From: Medicago truncatula
Taxonomy: Eukaryota > Streptophyta > Magnoliopsida > Fabales > Fabaceae
Assembly: GCF_003473485.1 (NCBI RefSeq)
Contig: NC_053045.1
Location: forward strand, 34,446,494 to 34,510,493
Direction: 5' to 3'
DNA: 64,000 nt
Below the pieces are notes generated by a model that saw only the letters and a program-made list of their open reading frames with translations, searched no databases and had not been told where the DNA came from. Position numbers and translations under genes: made by a program. Within the stretch, counting starts at the first letter, position 1; each line of letters starts with the position of its first letter. This document shows, one piece after another, positions 45,701 to 57,631 of this stretch.

Positions 45701-48700
45701 AATCTCCTTTTGATTAACGGAATATCAAAACTACACACACACAAACACACACATTACAGGAACTTTATGGACAAAAGGAAAATTCATATTCTGGAAAACA
45801 TACGCAAAAGCATCGTCTGTTTTTACATATTTAAGCTTGTAGCTTGATACGGAATGCATTTATCATACTTTTGATTTACATCAATAAAAATTATACGATA
45901 TGTAGTCTATCCTATATGTATACTATTCGATATGTTTAGGAAATTATGTGTTTTTTGGTAGTTTCTATATGTGGTCTGTGCTATATGTATAAATATATTA
46001 TGATTTTAATTATGGTGATGCCTGTATCCAAAAAAAAAAATGCATCAACATATGTCATGCTTTGTTTCCAAAAAAATACATCAACATTCGCGAACAAAAC
46101 AACCTACATAAAACTTTTTCAAACCTGTATGATGTGAACTTATGATTTAACTGTGTTGTTTCAAAAATTTGTGTTCTGACAGTGAGATTATGTAATTTGA
46201 TCAATTCAGTTGACCTTACCAAAAAAGTGAACATCAAATAAAACATATTTAATAAATTATGGTGATAAATGACAGTGAGATTATGCTTTTATCCCGAACA
46301 TATTTGATCATTGTGTGTGTATTTAATAGATCTGGACATTTTACATTTTTAGGTACGGGCTCAAATAAAACAGATTTTCCACTGTATGGGGTGAGTCTTA
46401 TATTTTTCATGTGGAAGCCTGATGTCTATTGCGGTAATCAATTATTTCGACCTTTGAGATTGACATTTTGTAATGGTTATCTAATGCTGCAGGTTTGAGG
46501 AGATGCCCACAAATAATTATGTTGAAAGCAGGTAATGGTTGTTTTGTTTCCGTATTTATACCTTTCTAGTGTTAGTGTGTGTGTCAGTGTGTGTGTGTGT
46601 GTGTGTGTGTGTTTCTTTTTTTGGTCTACTATAGTGGTAATGAGGTTTGAACCTTTGATTTCATATAAACCATCCAAACCCCTCACCACTAGTCCAATCC
46701 TAGTGGCTTTCCTAATCTATGATGTGCACACAAAATGTATAAAGAACAATAAATTTAATATAATGTATTAGATGTAAAGAATAATAATGGAAGAAAAAAA
46801 AGACTTTCAAAGTTCCAACATAAAACTTTGTAACCCTCCTCCTGACCACGGTAAATATATCAAACTCGGCACTTTTTAAGGAGGCCTTCAAGCAAGCAGT
46901 TGAAAAATAAAATGTTTGGAAGTTATTACAGCCTGACCTTTAATATATCCTTAGTATAACTGATAGTCAAATAAATCCCAAACTTTTGGATAGGCTTGGT
47001 AGTTGCAGGCTTGCAGCCCTTAATTATAAAAGCCGAATCCAAAATCTTGGTGCACTGAATTGGTATACTACAATCTGTGTTTCAGCGGGTATAGGATGAG
47101 GTTATGGAATAATTATGGAATTTCCAAAATCTTTGATTTGAATGATGGCAAAGTGACAATGAAGCAATTTTTATATTTTTGATTGAGAACGCCCGTGTTC
47201 TTCGAAAGGTTCCTTCAGTAGTGACTGTTATATATGCATCAGAAGAACACCGTGTTTTATAGTAACTCTTATATGAATTACATGAATCATACTGTTAATC
47301 TCCATGATTCATTGCTTCTTGCTTGTTTATGTTAATTTGGGGCTGGATTTTATCTTAAAAAATATTGAAATTTAACAGATTACATACTTTGTGTGTAGTA
47401 TGGTATAGTGTGTAGCAGCACATGTCTGTTCTGATTGTAAACTTTACATCTTAATGTTTTAAATGGCAGTTTCTGGAACTTTGATTCCTTGTTCCAGCCC
47501 CAACAACATCCTGCTCGTGATTCACATGACACATTCTTTTTGGAAGGTTAGTAAATCATTGATTCTTCAATGCTACTTGAATCCTCTTTGCTCCCATCCT
47601 GAGTACATGTCACACATATGCAGCTCCTTCAACAACAAAGAAATTGCCTGAAGATTATGTTCAGCGGGTGAAGCAAATTCATGAATCTGGTGGATATGAG
47701 TCTAGGGGGTATGAGCTTGAGCACCCTCAATACATTTTCTAACGAGGCTATTTATTGATAATTCATAGACAGATAAGTTTCAAATTGCTTTCTGAGAGTA
47801 ACCTTACAATTTATTCCTTGGTAGATATGCATATGACTGGAAAAGAGAGGAAGCAAATAAAAACCTTCTGCGGACCCACACAACTGCTGTTTCTTCCCGG
47901 ATGCTTTACCAGCTGGCACAGGTTTGTATGTTCTGAATTTGTTGTATCATGTTTTTGTGAATGTGTTTGATTGTGTTGTGTTTGGGGCCGTTGAGCATCC
48001 TATTATCTTCATTTTTCTTTCAGATTTTAGACTGAAATTTTTAAGTTATATGTTTATAATTTTAAGAGTAATGCTAGCAACACTCTCTTTTGAACACCCT
48101 CTCTAATACTCACTCACTTATTGGTTTAAATCATTATGGGTCTACACTTTGAATATTGAACCCACACAAAATGGTGGGTCATACATTGACTTCATCCAAT
48201 AAAAGAGTGTTAGAGTGTTGAAAAGTGAGTGTTGCTAGCATTCCTCTAATTTTAAAGGTAGATCATAGCTATTTTACAAAGTACTTCTGTATTCTGGCTT
48301 TGCCTTTTCCCTGCATCCACAGGGATAATAGATTATACTTTCTTAGTTATTGCTCCTCATTAATGCTTGCATCATTTTTTCTGTGTGCCATTATAATTTT
48401 GCAGAAACCATTTTCTCCAAAAAAATATTTCTCTATAGATCGTGTATTCCGAAATGAAGCAGTGGACCGTACACATCTTGCTGAGTTCCATCAGATAGAA
48501 GGTACGTGAGCTATTAAGTTACTGGGCTCAGTGTTTTATTTCTTAAATCGTTCATCTTTTTACAAACGAAAACAATCCACCTTTGATGGTCCAGTTATGA
48601 TTTTTTTTTTCCACGTCATATTATAGAGGAGGTGGGGGATTACTCAAATATATTTTTGCCGCGTCACTTTTTTGGTTCGATGTACTGGGGGATTAATCTT

Positions 48701-49668
48701 ATAACTAATTTTTTTGATGCCCGTGATTTTCCATTTCAATTCAGGCCTTGTATGTGATCGAGGACTCACTCTCTGTGACTTAATAGGAGTTCTACATGAT
48801 TTCTTCTCACGCTTAGGTAATGATGCTCTCTTGCAACAAAAAACTTTGTATGAGTTAAATGTTGAATGTAGGTTAAATGATTATTAAAGACAAGTTTTAG
48901 TAGTACATTTATTTTGTTACTAATCTTTTGATGAAAATTTCTATATTGAGTTCAGGCATGACCAAGCTGAAATTCAAACCTGCTTACAATCCATACACAG
49001 AACCTAGCATGGAGATTTTCAGGTGAGACTCCCTGTAATGATTATTTGGCTTGTCGTTATCTTGATAATTGATATCCCAAGAGATTACATGTTAATCACG
49101 TGCTCGTATAACAGTTATCATGAAGGCTTCAAAAAATGGGTAGAAGTAGGAAACTCTGGCATGTTCAGACCTGAAATGTTGCGGCCGATGGGACTTCCTG
49201 AAGATGTCCAAGTTATTGCATGGGGACTTTCTCTTGAAAGGTGAGAGCAAAACACCGAGAACGCCATATAATCATTGCCAACAGTAAAATGAATTAATTT
49301 ATAAAATTTAAATTCTTAAATAATTTTCTAAACAAATCTAGTGAATGTATTGGGGAACTACGATACAACATGTCGATGTATGTCACTGAGTTTATGTTAA
49401 CTTGTTATTTTTCCTAAAAACAGGCCAACAATGATAATGTATGGGATAGATAACATCAGAGATCTCTTCGGCCACAAGGTATTGCTATGGGATTTTTAGC
49501 TGAATAGATCACTGTTTATTTGTTTTTTTGTCTTTTTAAGGGTGTAAAATTGATTGATGGATTCTCATAGTAATATAGTATCCTAAACCATGTATTTTCC
49601 ATGTTTTTTTGCAGGTGGATCTTGGACTTATCAAGAAAAATTCAATATGTCGACTTGGAATTGAATGA
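42714..49668 (+). CDS. Cytosolic phenylalanyl-tRNA synthetase, alpha subunit
   Basis: Charges tRNA-Phe as an alpha2-beta2 enzyme in the cytosol; ortholog of Arabidopsis At4g39280. Eighteen exons: 42714-42860, 42963-43085, 43892-43984, 44191-44247, 45213-45268, 45383-45475, 45569-45659, 46353-46390, 46493-46531, 47470-47546, 47624-47708, 47825-47921, 48405-48501, 48745-48816, 48956-49022, 49115-49240, 49424-49478 and 49615-49668. Phases close perfectly and give 488 aa (family about 485). An N-terminal winged-helix region ([16 protein letters not shown]) is followed by the class II catalytic core. Motif 2 reads [17 protein letters not shown] (R348, E350) and motif 3 reads GLSLERP (R453). All introns are GT-AG except the one after 45659, which starts GC. 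Introns carry a LINE with a SINE inside, a SINE, a MITE and a tandem duplication. The gene looks functional. Confidence 0.96.
43389..43806 (+). mobile_element. 5'-truncated LINE (L1 type) in FRSA intron 2
   Basis: The open frame starting at 43406 encodes [11 protein letters not shown] and [20 protein letters not shown], the conserved end of plant L1 ORF2. The 3' end has the typical phrase CCCCACTTAGTGGGATAAGG, then TTG repeats. A 16-bp target duplication with one mismatch flanks it: TGTGTTAGAGTCAGTA (43373-43388) and TGTGTTAGAGTTAGTA (43807-43822). It lies in the sense direction of the host gene. A SINE interrupts it at 43577-43710. Confidence 0.85.
43577..43710 (+). mobile_element. SINE inserted inside the LINE
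   Basis: It splits the LINE frame after TTAATGAGTTGGTG. The flanks TTGGTG (43571-43576) and TTGGTG (43711-43716) are a short target duplication. Inside are a tRNA-like A box, TGGCATTGTCTTGG, a B box, GTTCGATTCTCC, and an A-rich 3' tail (AAAACAAAACAAAAA). LINE sequence resumes directly afterwards (GAAAGACATGGTTTTTGA). It is therefore younger than the LINE. Confidence 0.75.
44816..45062. repeat. 126-bp tandem duplication in FRSA intron 4
   Basis: Two head-to-tail units, starting near 44816 and 44942, share GTATAGGAAGTT, ATGTATTTGAGACC, TTATGACTTATGAGGTGTGC and CTGGACTGCACTCTATTTCA, with only a few differences. The similarity suggests a fairly recent duplication. Confidence 0.85.
46573..46612. 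repeat. (GT)n microsatellite in FRSA intron 9
   Basis: A GT run of about 20 units with small interruptions, directly next to the poly-T end of a minus-strand SINE. Confidence 0.85.
46614..46711 (-). mobile_element. tRNA-derived SINE in FRSA intron 9
   Basis: Minus-strand reading: 5' AAAGCCACTAGGATTGGACT, A box TGGACTAGTGGTGAGG, B box AGGTTCAAACCTC, then a poly-A-like end. It differs in wording from the SINEs at 23594 and 33776. The target duplication is unclear because of the GT run. Confidence 0.6.
48066..48246. mobile_element. Mutator-type MITE, copy 2, in FRSA intron 12
   Basis: A 181-bp element with termini GAGTAATGCTAGCAACACTC and (inverse complement) GAGGAATGCTAGCAACACTC, flanked by a perfect 9-bp duplication, TAATTTTAA (48057-48065 and 48247-48255). 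This is the best-preserved of the three copies and defines the family ends. Confidence 0.92.
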
Positions 49669-50082
49669 AGTGGTCCATTATGTCTGATATATTTGTTGTC
49701 GTTCATACTTATTTGTCTCTAATATCAAGCAATACATGCGGATTAGTTCGATTTCTGTTCGATAAATTTTGATTGTGGTAATAGCATTTTTCATTTGGTA
49801 GGGAAATATTGACATGGGAAAGTTTCCCCTTTGCAATTTCTGTTGGTTTGAACAAATTATGATAGTGAAAAGTAACACATTATCAGCTGTGTTTTAACCT
49901 TTTACCTATTGAACAATCCCTTTATAACAGTGGTGATAGAATTTTTTCTCCACGAACTGGTGCTTGGACTTGGTTCCATAGTCGTTATCTATTCCCATAA
50001 AATAAGTAGACAAGCCTAACACGATCCACATAACGAGAATATATCATCTTTTTGTATGAAACAAACGTGCATCTTCTATTTT

Positions 50083-50364
50083 CTATACGCTGATTGATAT
50101 AAGAAGTTTTCTGTCGCAGCTCATGGCAACAAAACCAGGCTGCAACTTTCTCCAACCTATTGTGGATGATTTAGTTTGTTTCCCGCTACTTGAGTCCCCA
50201 TTTGTCAACTCTAATATATGAACTATGCTAGCCGCTTTTGCCAAAATAGTGTTATTTGATTTCCTGTTGAGAGTTAATAAAAGGATTTCGGGCAAACCAT
50301 AATTTATCGAACATTGTGCCAAAAAGAAGGTTCCAATATGACCCATCATTGCACCTGTTATCAC
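50083..50364 (-). mobile_element. Possible RNase H-like scrap of a LINE
   Basis: The open frame contains GWRKLQPGFVAMSCDRKL, which resembles the start of the plant RNase H-like domain found at the end of LINE ORF2 (consensus W..P..G.VKLNCDG). The rest of the frame is not recognised and no element ends were found. Confidence 0.35.
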
Positions 50365-50388
50365 CGTCCAAACCGTTCAAATTCAACA

Positions 50389-51293
50389 TGTTGAGATGTG
50401 ACTAAAAAATGGATTTTGAGAAAGTGAAGAATCGTGACACGATTTGGCAACCATGTCACGATTTTTTAGGCAGTGAACATTGTTTTTAGGGTGTCCAATC
50501 GTGACACGATTTTGGGAAAACGTGACACGATTTTCGGCTTGCTGAGCAAGTTTTCAGGATAAGGTTGGTCATACCTTGGGTCGTACGCACCAAACGTGTC
50601 ACAATTTGGGAAATCGTGACACGATTTTGTCCGGATCTGAACACTATGTAAGCACTCCATGACCCATTTGTTGGGTAAGCTTGGTGAATCTCATGGAAAC
50701 CAAGGGAGGGAACTTTTAGGGTTTTAGATACTAAAGGTTGAGGGCCTTTGGGTGAGGTTCAAAGCTTCAAGATGTGAATCTTGGAGAACCAAAAGAGGGG
50801 GCTCTTGTGAAAAGGGTTGGGGCCTTTTGGAGAAGATTCATGGGGTTGGGAAACACATGAGTGGAGAGTCATTTGTGAGCAACTTGGGTGAGTCTTGTGA
50901 AACCAAAAGAGAAGATCCTTAGTGAAATCAAATGCTAAGGGTTGGTTCTCTTTTGGTGGTTAGATTTTAGAGTTGGGAAACAATTAGTGTCTTGTTCATT
51001 GGTGAGATTGGGAAAATGGGTAGAAATTAGGGTTGTTCTTTGTGAACTTGTTGAAGCTAATTTCTTGTAACTCATTTGTATCTCTTTGTAAGAACTCATT
51101 AATAGTGGATTGGAGAGATCAATCTCTCCCCCAGATTAGGTCAAGTTTGACTGAACTGGGTCAACAATTTCTTGGTGTTGTTATCTTTTCTTTACTCTCT
51201 TTATCTTGTTTATTCCTTGCTTGGATTGTGGTTTTGCTATACACTTAATTATAGACTAGGTCTATATATTGTTGTTGTTGCTTGTAGTTAACA
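50389..51293 (+). mobile_element. LTR-like fossil with a palindrome array
   Basis: The stretch runs from TGTTGAGATGTG to GTAGTTAACA and reads like a copia-type LTR (for example GTAAGAACTCATTAATAGTGG followed by a CCCCCAGATTAGGTC phrase). No coding sequence and no clear target duplication were found, so it may be a solo or fragmentary LTR. Near its start, 50428-50640 holds six variants of the palindrome AATCGTGACACGATT. Confidence 0.45.
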
Positions 51294-51817
51294 TTTTTTA
51301 TTGTTGATTGTCATTGATACTTGCTCCACGAATCTAAATTTCATTGATGTAAAGTTTGGAATTGACCGAGTTCACAACATAATAAAAGCCACTTAAACCA
51401 ATTCGTCTCCTTGAAGAAAGAGCTTGAATTGGATGTTTTAATTCTAGGGCATATGCTATGTGGTAGCTTGCAATCTAGCAGTGATTCTTCCCATTACTTC
51501 CTAGTAAGAAATATAAACTGATGAGGTATAATCATCTATCAAATACTTAGTGTGTTCAAACTCAAATATGTTTTTTGATAGCCATGTTATTGATACAAAG
51601 TTTCTATCAGCTTTGTTGATGATTAATCTTAGTGATCACCTTTAATAGGGTTTGCCCTATAACAAACATATTTTTTATCTTTAAGACTCAAACCAGAGAC
51701 ATTATTTAAGAGATCCGAGTCAAGTTCCACTTAGACCAATGTAATATTGGTATAAAGTATAAACTAGTCGAACCTTCTAAAGTTATAAATAATGTGGCTT
51801 TCAAAATAGAATATTGA

Positions 51818-52638
51818 GCAAATTATACTTACCTTCCATGAGTTCGATTAAAATGTCACTTATGCCCCCTCTAGTTTGCCGTAGACACTGACCTCGCCCC
51901 TAATTAACATGTGAATATGTCATTAGGAAAAAAACCTAAACAATCTCTACAGCCTTTTCTTTTCTCCATCTCTAATTTCTCCTCCTTTTTGTTTTATTGA
52001 AGAGTAATTTCTCCATCATTAATCAAATTTAGCTCTAATTCTCATCTTTTATACTATACTTTTCATCCAAACTTTTGGTAATGCAGTAACCCTTTTGAAC
52101 CCTCTATCAGGATTTGTGCAATTGGGATTCCCCTTCATAGATCCTAGCCATAAAAGTCTTTTTTTTTTTTTTGTACCAATGGATAGTTTCAGAGCCGAAG
52201 ATCATCACCATGTAAAACGGATTTGCCTTTAATTTCATTTTTAGCCATGAAAGTCTCAATTTCATCTTTTATTTTTGTCAATTGGGACTCCCCTTCGTCT
52301 AGCCATAAAAATACTCTGAATTGCTGCTTATGCAAATTTGTTTTTAACCAATTTACTATCTGAGAAACATTTTCCAAATTTTATATTGATATTAGTTTGT
52401 CAAGAGTTTCTTTCCTGGTCATGTTTTCATGTTTTGAGATTTTTATCTGTTGGTAGCATGAAATCGTGAATTACGACCTCTTCTTTGTATCTTTCATTTT
52501 ACATGCTGCGTTTCAATGTGCCGTGTTTCAAGGTAAGGTTAGAGAACAGTGCATTTTGTTAATTGATGGCCGTGTTACAAACTAGAGGGGGTGTTTGTGT
52601 GTTTGAAGTAAAACTTTGGTGAGGTGAGTGTAATTTGC
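51818..52638. mobile_element. Non-autonomous DNA transposon with about 75-bp inverted ends
   Basis: The left end reads GCAAATTATACTTACCTTCC and the right end, inverse-complemented, GCAAATTACACTCACCTCAC. Both continue to CCCCCTCTAGTTTG about 50-60 bp inward. The interior is T-rich and non-coding. The target duplication is not convincing, so the copy is probably old. Confidence 0.7.
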
Positions 52639-53849
52639 CCCAAAATATATTAAATACATTGGAATAATTCGTAACTGATTAAAAAAACTTAATAAGAGAT
52701 AGCCATGTTATTTATGGATTAAAAATGATTAAGAATTAAACTATCTATATATCTTGCAAATTATCTTAGGTCAGCGTAGATTTGTGATGCCTTGAGAGTT
52801 GAGAATGATATCTTGCACTTGTAGGAGCAGTCTTCCTCAAATAATTTCATTACCACAGAACATTGTTCCCCCAAAAGAAAGCAACATGATGAACTTTGCG
52901 TGCTTGAAGAGCTTGTAACATATTGCTGTTCACAGAAATGCTGATCAAGATATATAAATTTGAGTGTTGATCTTTCAGGAGATAGTTTGAATTTTATGCT
53001 CAGCCGGTATAGATGGCTCAAACAAGAATGTTAACCGCGATGATATGCCGGACAGAGATTACTGAATAGCCCAAGAGTCAAGTCTTCCACAATTCCTATC
53101 AGGGGAAAAAGTTGTAAAGATCATGAGAAAACACAAGCAAAAAGTGAATTAAGTTCTGCTTAGATACACCACTTAATTGAACACTTATTGCATAATTGCT
53201 TATCATATAAGTGCTTTAACAAATGATAAAATAAATTCAAATTATTCTCGTATAAACTGTATGTTGTTTTCATTAACAATACTAAAGAGCATATGGACAT
53301 GACATAAGTTGTTTCCACTTTCCATAAGCTCTCACAAGTGATTATGCAAATAAGCCAATCCAACAAGCCCTTAATAAAAGAGGTACTTTGACAAAAATAA
53401 ACACGATAGCAAGTAGTACAACACTACAACTACAACATGTACATTTAAAGTGTGTTATGAGCAGATACCTTAAACCATCTTAGACAGTGCAAGAAGTACA
53501 CGGGTCAGGTCTCCGCAATTCTATTCATTGGCACACTCCACAGTGGCATGTTTCCAAGCACACTCTTTAGCAATTGTATCTTCACAAGTGACCCAGCGGA
53601 TGATAAATTGCAAGTTTCATTTTTGTTTAATAGGACAGAGGATCTCCTTTTCCTCTACCGGAGTTGTTTCTGCTGCACTAAATCAGCTGTTACAAAGTCA
53701 TTTAACACCCGCCTTAGAGAAGAACAGTTATGATTTCATGACAATTACTTGTCTGACCAATGAAGTTAATACAGTAAGATTAATATGCTGTTTTACTTCT
53801 TGAAAAGTCAATCACGTTCTGTTTTCCACAGAGCCATCGGTTTTTCTTT

Positions 53850-56800
53850 TTACGTCTGGGCTGTAGATTGGGGATGCTTAGTATCCTCTTTCATGACAGT
53901 AGATTGAAGTTTATGGCGTTTTCTAATCATATTCTTGACCATGTTGTTAAATTCTTCATCTGTGCAAGCTAACATGCATTTTAGCTTGACATTAATCTGA
54001 TTCTCCACCAGAACCTTGTGTCTTGGAATAATTCGACCCTCGAGGGAATAGCTGAAAAACCTGATAACAGCAAGAGAATTGCATATTTAAAGTTGAATAT
54101 GCATTGGAATAAAAAAACATTAAAAATTATGTTATCTATGGTCAAAATATCATTGATACCTCGGAAACTCAATGGCATCTTTCAAAGTTCGAACCATGGT
54201 TTTGCGCAAATAAGTATACTTAGGACGAAGAACGTCTATATTGTATCTGAGCAGCATTGGGAAATCAGCAATCATTTCACCCAGTTGCTGAAGACGTATG
54301 CCGAGAGACAAATAATACTTTACATTTCCTTCAAGCTTATGTACTATGCTGCATCCCAAGAGCTCAGGTCCAAGAGCTATAACCTTTGGAATATTTTCTT
54401 CAGTGACTCCAGCCTTGGTCATCAAGAATATGACCTATATACAACAAGCAAACTCGGCAGATTAGTTAATTGAGGCCTCTTGATCAGACAGTTTATAAAA
54501 TGTGATCAGAGTGATAAACTTTGTGGTGATGTTTCCGAAAAATAACTTAATGGTAACAAATTTTGTAGCGGCAAAGAAAAAAGACATACCACAGGCCTAA
54601 TCTTCTTGTAAAGGCTGTAAGTGAGTAGAGTGGGAAATTTTACAAGCATCTTGGCAATCCCGTCATTTCGAACCCCTAGGTCCTGAAAAAACTTTACCTT
54701 CATGATAAAATATGTAACAAAATTGTCAGTATTTTATCATCAGGAAACATGACAGAAACCATTGAAAATTTTATTTATGAATCTACTAGACATCAACATT
54801 AAACAATGCAAGCGTCAACTTAGGAGAGAAACAAATGAAAAATTTACATACCTTTGGCACAATAGTCATCTCCAAGTCAACACAAAAGACCATTGGTTTA
54901 ATTGTAAGCATTCTCCTCATCCCATCTCGGGTAATCCCATAATAGTACAGATATTTAACAAGGGGTTTCCATTGTTCTTCAATGCTGCACGCCATCAATT
55001 GTGGCCGAAATGCAAGCAGCTTACCAACATCTTTACTTTCAAGCCCGAATTCTTTCAAGTAATCAACCTGAAATTTACAATTGTTGCATCATACTTTGTT
55101 TGTATATCAGAAACTATCAAAGTATGAGAGAAGACAACAAGGATATATTACAATATGACGTTAACCCTATAAATTGTAAAAATTAATGTACCTTTCGGTT
55201 CATTTCTTCCAAAGTATAGTGACCGAGAGCTTTAGGAAAATCAAAAACCATGGTGCCAAAATCCTTCGCATCTAAACCCATATCCAGATAGAACTGCACA
55301 CGAGTTTTCACCTCTTCCAAGCTATAAGATAACAACTTCGGACACCGACTCACAACATAACCCATCCATTCCCTCCTGACTCCATTAAACTCTAAATAAT
55401 CAACAATCTCATCCAACTCCCCGTCACTCCGCAGCAAAACATTATCTCCACTCTTTAACATTGCATCCCCAATAAACTCTCCCTTAACGAGCACCGACTT
55501 CAACCACTCAACACGGTTCCTTATAGACTCAAGCTTCCCTCTTGACATCAAAATGAGCTTAGCTATCTGAGGATACGATAGAGAATTATGCTTCAACCAT
55601 CTAGAGAATTGAAGAAATCCACAATCAAAATACAAAAACTTCAAAAAACTATCAACAATACGCAAACATGGGTTGCCTGCTATCAATAATTTAACGTTGT
55701 CAGCACATATGTGATCGTTGGATCGAAATCGAACGATTCATATTTCAAGCTTGTACTGTTCAATTAAAAACTAAATTAAAGAAAGGTGCTATGAAGTGTG
55801 AACACTTTCTCTAGCACTCACTCTCTTATTCGGTGAAACTCGTGTGGGTCTCACGCTTTAGAAATGAAACCCACATAAAGTGATGAGACCCACATGACTT
55901 TCACTCAATAAAAGAGTAAATGATAGAGTGAGAGAGTGTTCCTAGCATTTCTCTAAATCAAAATAGGCATTGAAATTTGGACCGTCAGATTTCATTCCAA
56001 CGACCATATATGTACCGAATGAGTGATTGCGTCGATTATTGACTATGGCAATCCATTTTCAACAATACTCACAAAACAACAATGGTTTTGTTTTACATGA
56101 ACAATAAATCAAACAGCTTACCAACAACTTCAAAACAATAAAAACCTTTGTAGCACCGACAACTCTAATCAAAGATGTGTTCGGTGTCCGACACAATACA
56201 CACATATGGTTACATTCAAATAATTCATTTTCTCAAATTACTACCGATGTCAATGTGTCAATGGCGTGTCAAGTGTCCGTGTCAATGCTTCATAGATAAA
56301 AACTAACAACTCACAACCAACACTAATCTCAATTCATAACCATAATACCTGATAAGTGGCACAACTTGAGAATCTTCAATAACAGTTTTAGCCCTTAAAT
56401 TAAAAGTCGAATTTGAATATTCCGGCAATCTTTTCAAATTAGCAGCTTCAATCATAACATAATCAATAAAATCACCCAACCTATCAACCAAATTACCAGT
56501 ATAAGTAATTCCAAATTTACCCTTCCGCATTGCTTCTTTAAAAACCTCTTCAGTAACCTTCCTACGAATTTCAATAGCTTGCATAATCATTTCCTCTTCT
56601 TCTTCATCACGCCGAAAAAGGGTACTCAGAGGAGGAAGAGAAGAACCCACATCAGGGTCACTTGGAGATTGAGCGTAAATTGAACCTGGAAATTGTGGGG
56701 TTCTTTTTCTTACTAAGGAAAGTTCTAAAAGTTTGATTTTTTCTTCGTGGGGTGTTGGGTCTTGTAGTGAGGTTGGTGAAGGATTAGTGTTGGTGTTTTT

Positions 56801-56983
56801 TTGTGTAAGGTGGTGAATGAGAAATGATGTTGATTTTGCATTGTGTCTTCTGGGAATTGGTTGGTTTTGGTGTTGTTCGTTTGGGTTTTGGCAGTTGACG
56901 ATAGTGGTGAGTTTTGGGTTTTTGGGGGTGTGGATAGAAGAATGAGGGAGGTAAAGAGTGTGTTTTTGATATGAAAGAAGCAT
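53850..56983 (-). CDS. Plastid mTERF protein (EMB2219/MTERF2 type)
   Basis: mTERF proteins are helical-repeat nucleic-acid binders acting in organelle transcription or RNA processing. The Arabidopsis ortholog I recognise, EMB2219 (At2g21710), is plastid-targeted and essential for embryos. Six exons: 56983-56349, 55600-55192, 55067-54852, 54697-54590, 54434-54160 and 54060-53850; phases close and give 617 aa (family about 640). The N-terminus is rich in Ser/Thr/Asn/Pro, as in a transit peptide. An acidic DEEEEEM segment precedes the repeats. Tandem mTERF motifs follow, for example FGTMVFDFPKALGHY, VGKLLAFRPQLMACS, IAKMLVKFPTLLTYS and LGEMIADFPMLLRYN. The C-terminal tail is basic. Intron 1 holds a MITE (55781-55953). 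The start is the ATG giving the longest N-terminus; a second frame from 57014 is out of phase. Confidence 0.94.
55781..55953. mobile_element. Mutator-type MITE, copy 3, in mTERF intron 1
   Basis: A 173-bp element, termini GAAAGGTGCTATGAA and (inverse complement) GAGAAATGCTAGGAACACTC, flanked by TAAATTAAA (55772-55780) and TAAATCAAA (55954-55962), 8 of 9 identical. The interior contains TGAAACTCGTGTGGGTCTCA and its near-inverse. It belongs to the same family as 16126-16317 and 48066-48246. Confidence 0.85.
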
Positions 56984-57133
56984 TTTTTGTGTTGTTGATG
57001 GTGGGAATTAACAATGGATAAGAGTTTATGGTTGCACTATTCGTTTTGTTCTGGTTATGTTTGAAGAAGATGAGGAATTGAATGTGGGGTAAGTGTTTAA
57101 GTAATATAATACTGAATTTATATTAACAAGTGA

Positions 57134-57205
57134 GGTCCCATGGTCTAGCGGTTAGGACATCAGACTCTGAATCTGGTAACCCGAGTTCAATTCTCGGTGG
57201 GACCT
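57134..57205 (+). tRNA. tRNA-Gln (anticodon CTG)
   Basis: A 72-nt cloverleaf: acceptor stem GGTCCCA pairs with TGGGACC, discriminator T. The D-arm contains the A box TGGTCTAGCGGTTAGGACA. The anticodon arm reads TCAGA-CTCTGAA-TCTGG, giving anticodon CTG for codon CAG. The T-arm has GTTCAATTC (B box) in CCGAGTTCAATTCTCGG. No intron. A T-rich tract follows 10 bp downstream (ATATTTTTTT), suitable as a Pol III terminator. It sits 150 bp upstream of the divergent mTERF start codon. Confidence 0.97.
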
Positions 57206-57631
57206 AAAATATTTTTTTCTTCATTTTTTTGACAATTCTTGTTGTATCTCCAAAGTAAGCTGCATTTTAGTTTTTGATTTTTTTTTTTATGGAATAACTT
57301 TCATTTTGGTGTATATGCAAAAGTCTATCTTCCACCTATTTCTTTATTTCTTCAAAAAAAAAAAAAAATGTAAGGATTAATTCATAAATTGAGCTTTCTA
57401 CCAACGAAGTTAGTTCAAGCGGAATAGGTTACACTTCTCCAACATTACGAACTGATTTTTGAATTTTAACGCAAAAAATATTTATATTTAATATCTAACA
57501 CCTCGAATAGAATTATTTTTACTCGAGATAACATATATAAAAAAATTGAGCTTTTAAAGACTTGACTCTTAGTTAAAAATAGACTTATGTGTGTTGTGTT
57601 TTATATATATTTTTTAAATAGTTGACCTTGT
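57206..57631. other. Spacer downstream of the tRNA gene
   Basis: T-rich sequence that includes the likely Pol III stop of the tRNA gene (T-run from about 57211). No gene or repeat boundary is supported. Confidence 0.5.

Larger units (their letters stand above)
49669..53849. other. Spacer between FRSA and the mTERF gene
   Basis: This region holds the 3' untranslated regions of both converging genes and repeat-derived segments listed at 50083-50364, 50389-51293 and 51818-52638. Nothing else in the stretch is recognised; frames at 52761-53021 (-) and 53528-53803 (+) have no known product. Confidence 0.5.

Noticed and set aside
46019-46137. Frame overlapping FRSA intron 7
   Set aside because: It is A-rich intron sequence; FRSA phase continuity excludes it as an exon.
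50428-50640. Palindrome array considered as a CRISPR-like or operator array
   Set aside because: The host is a plant nucleus, spacing is irregular and units vary; the LTR-like setting explains it better.
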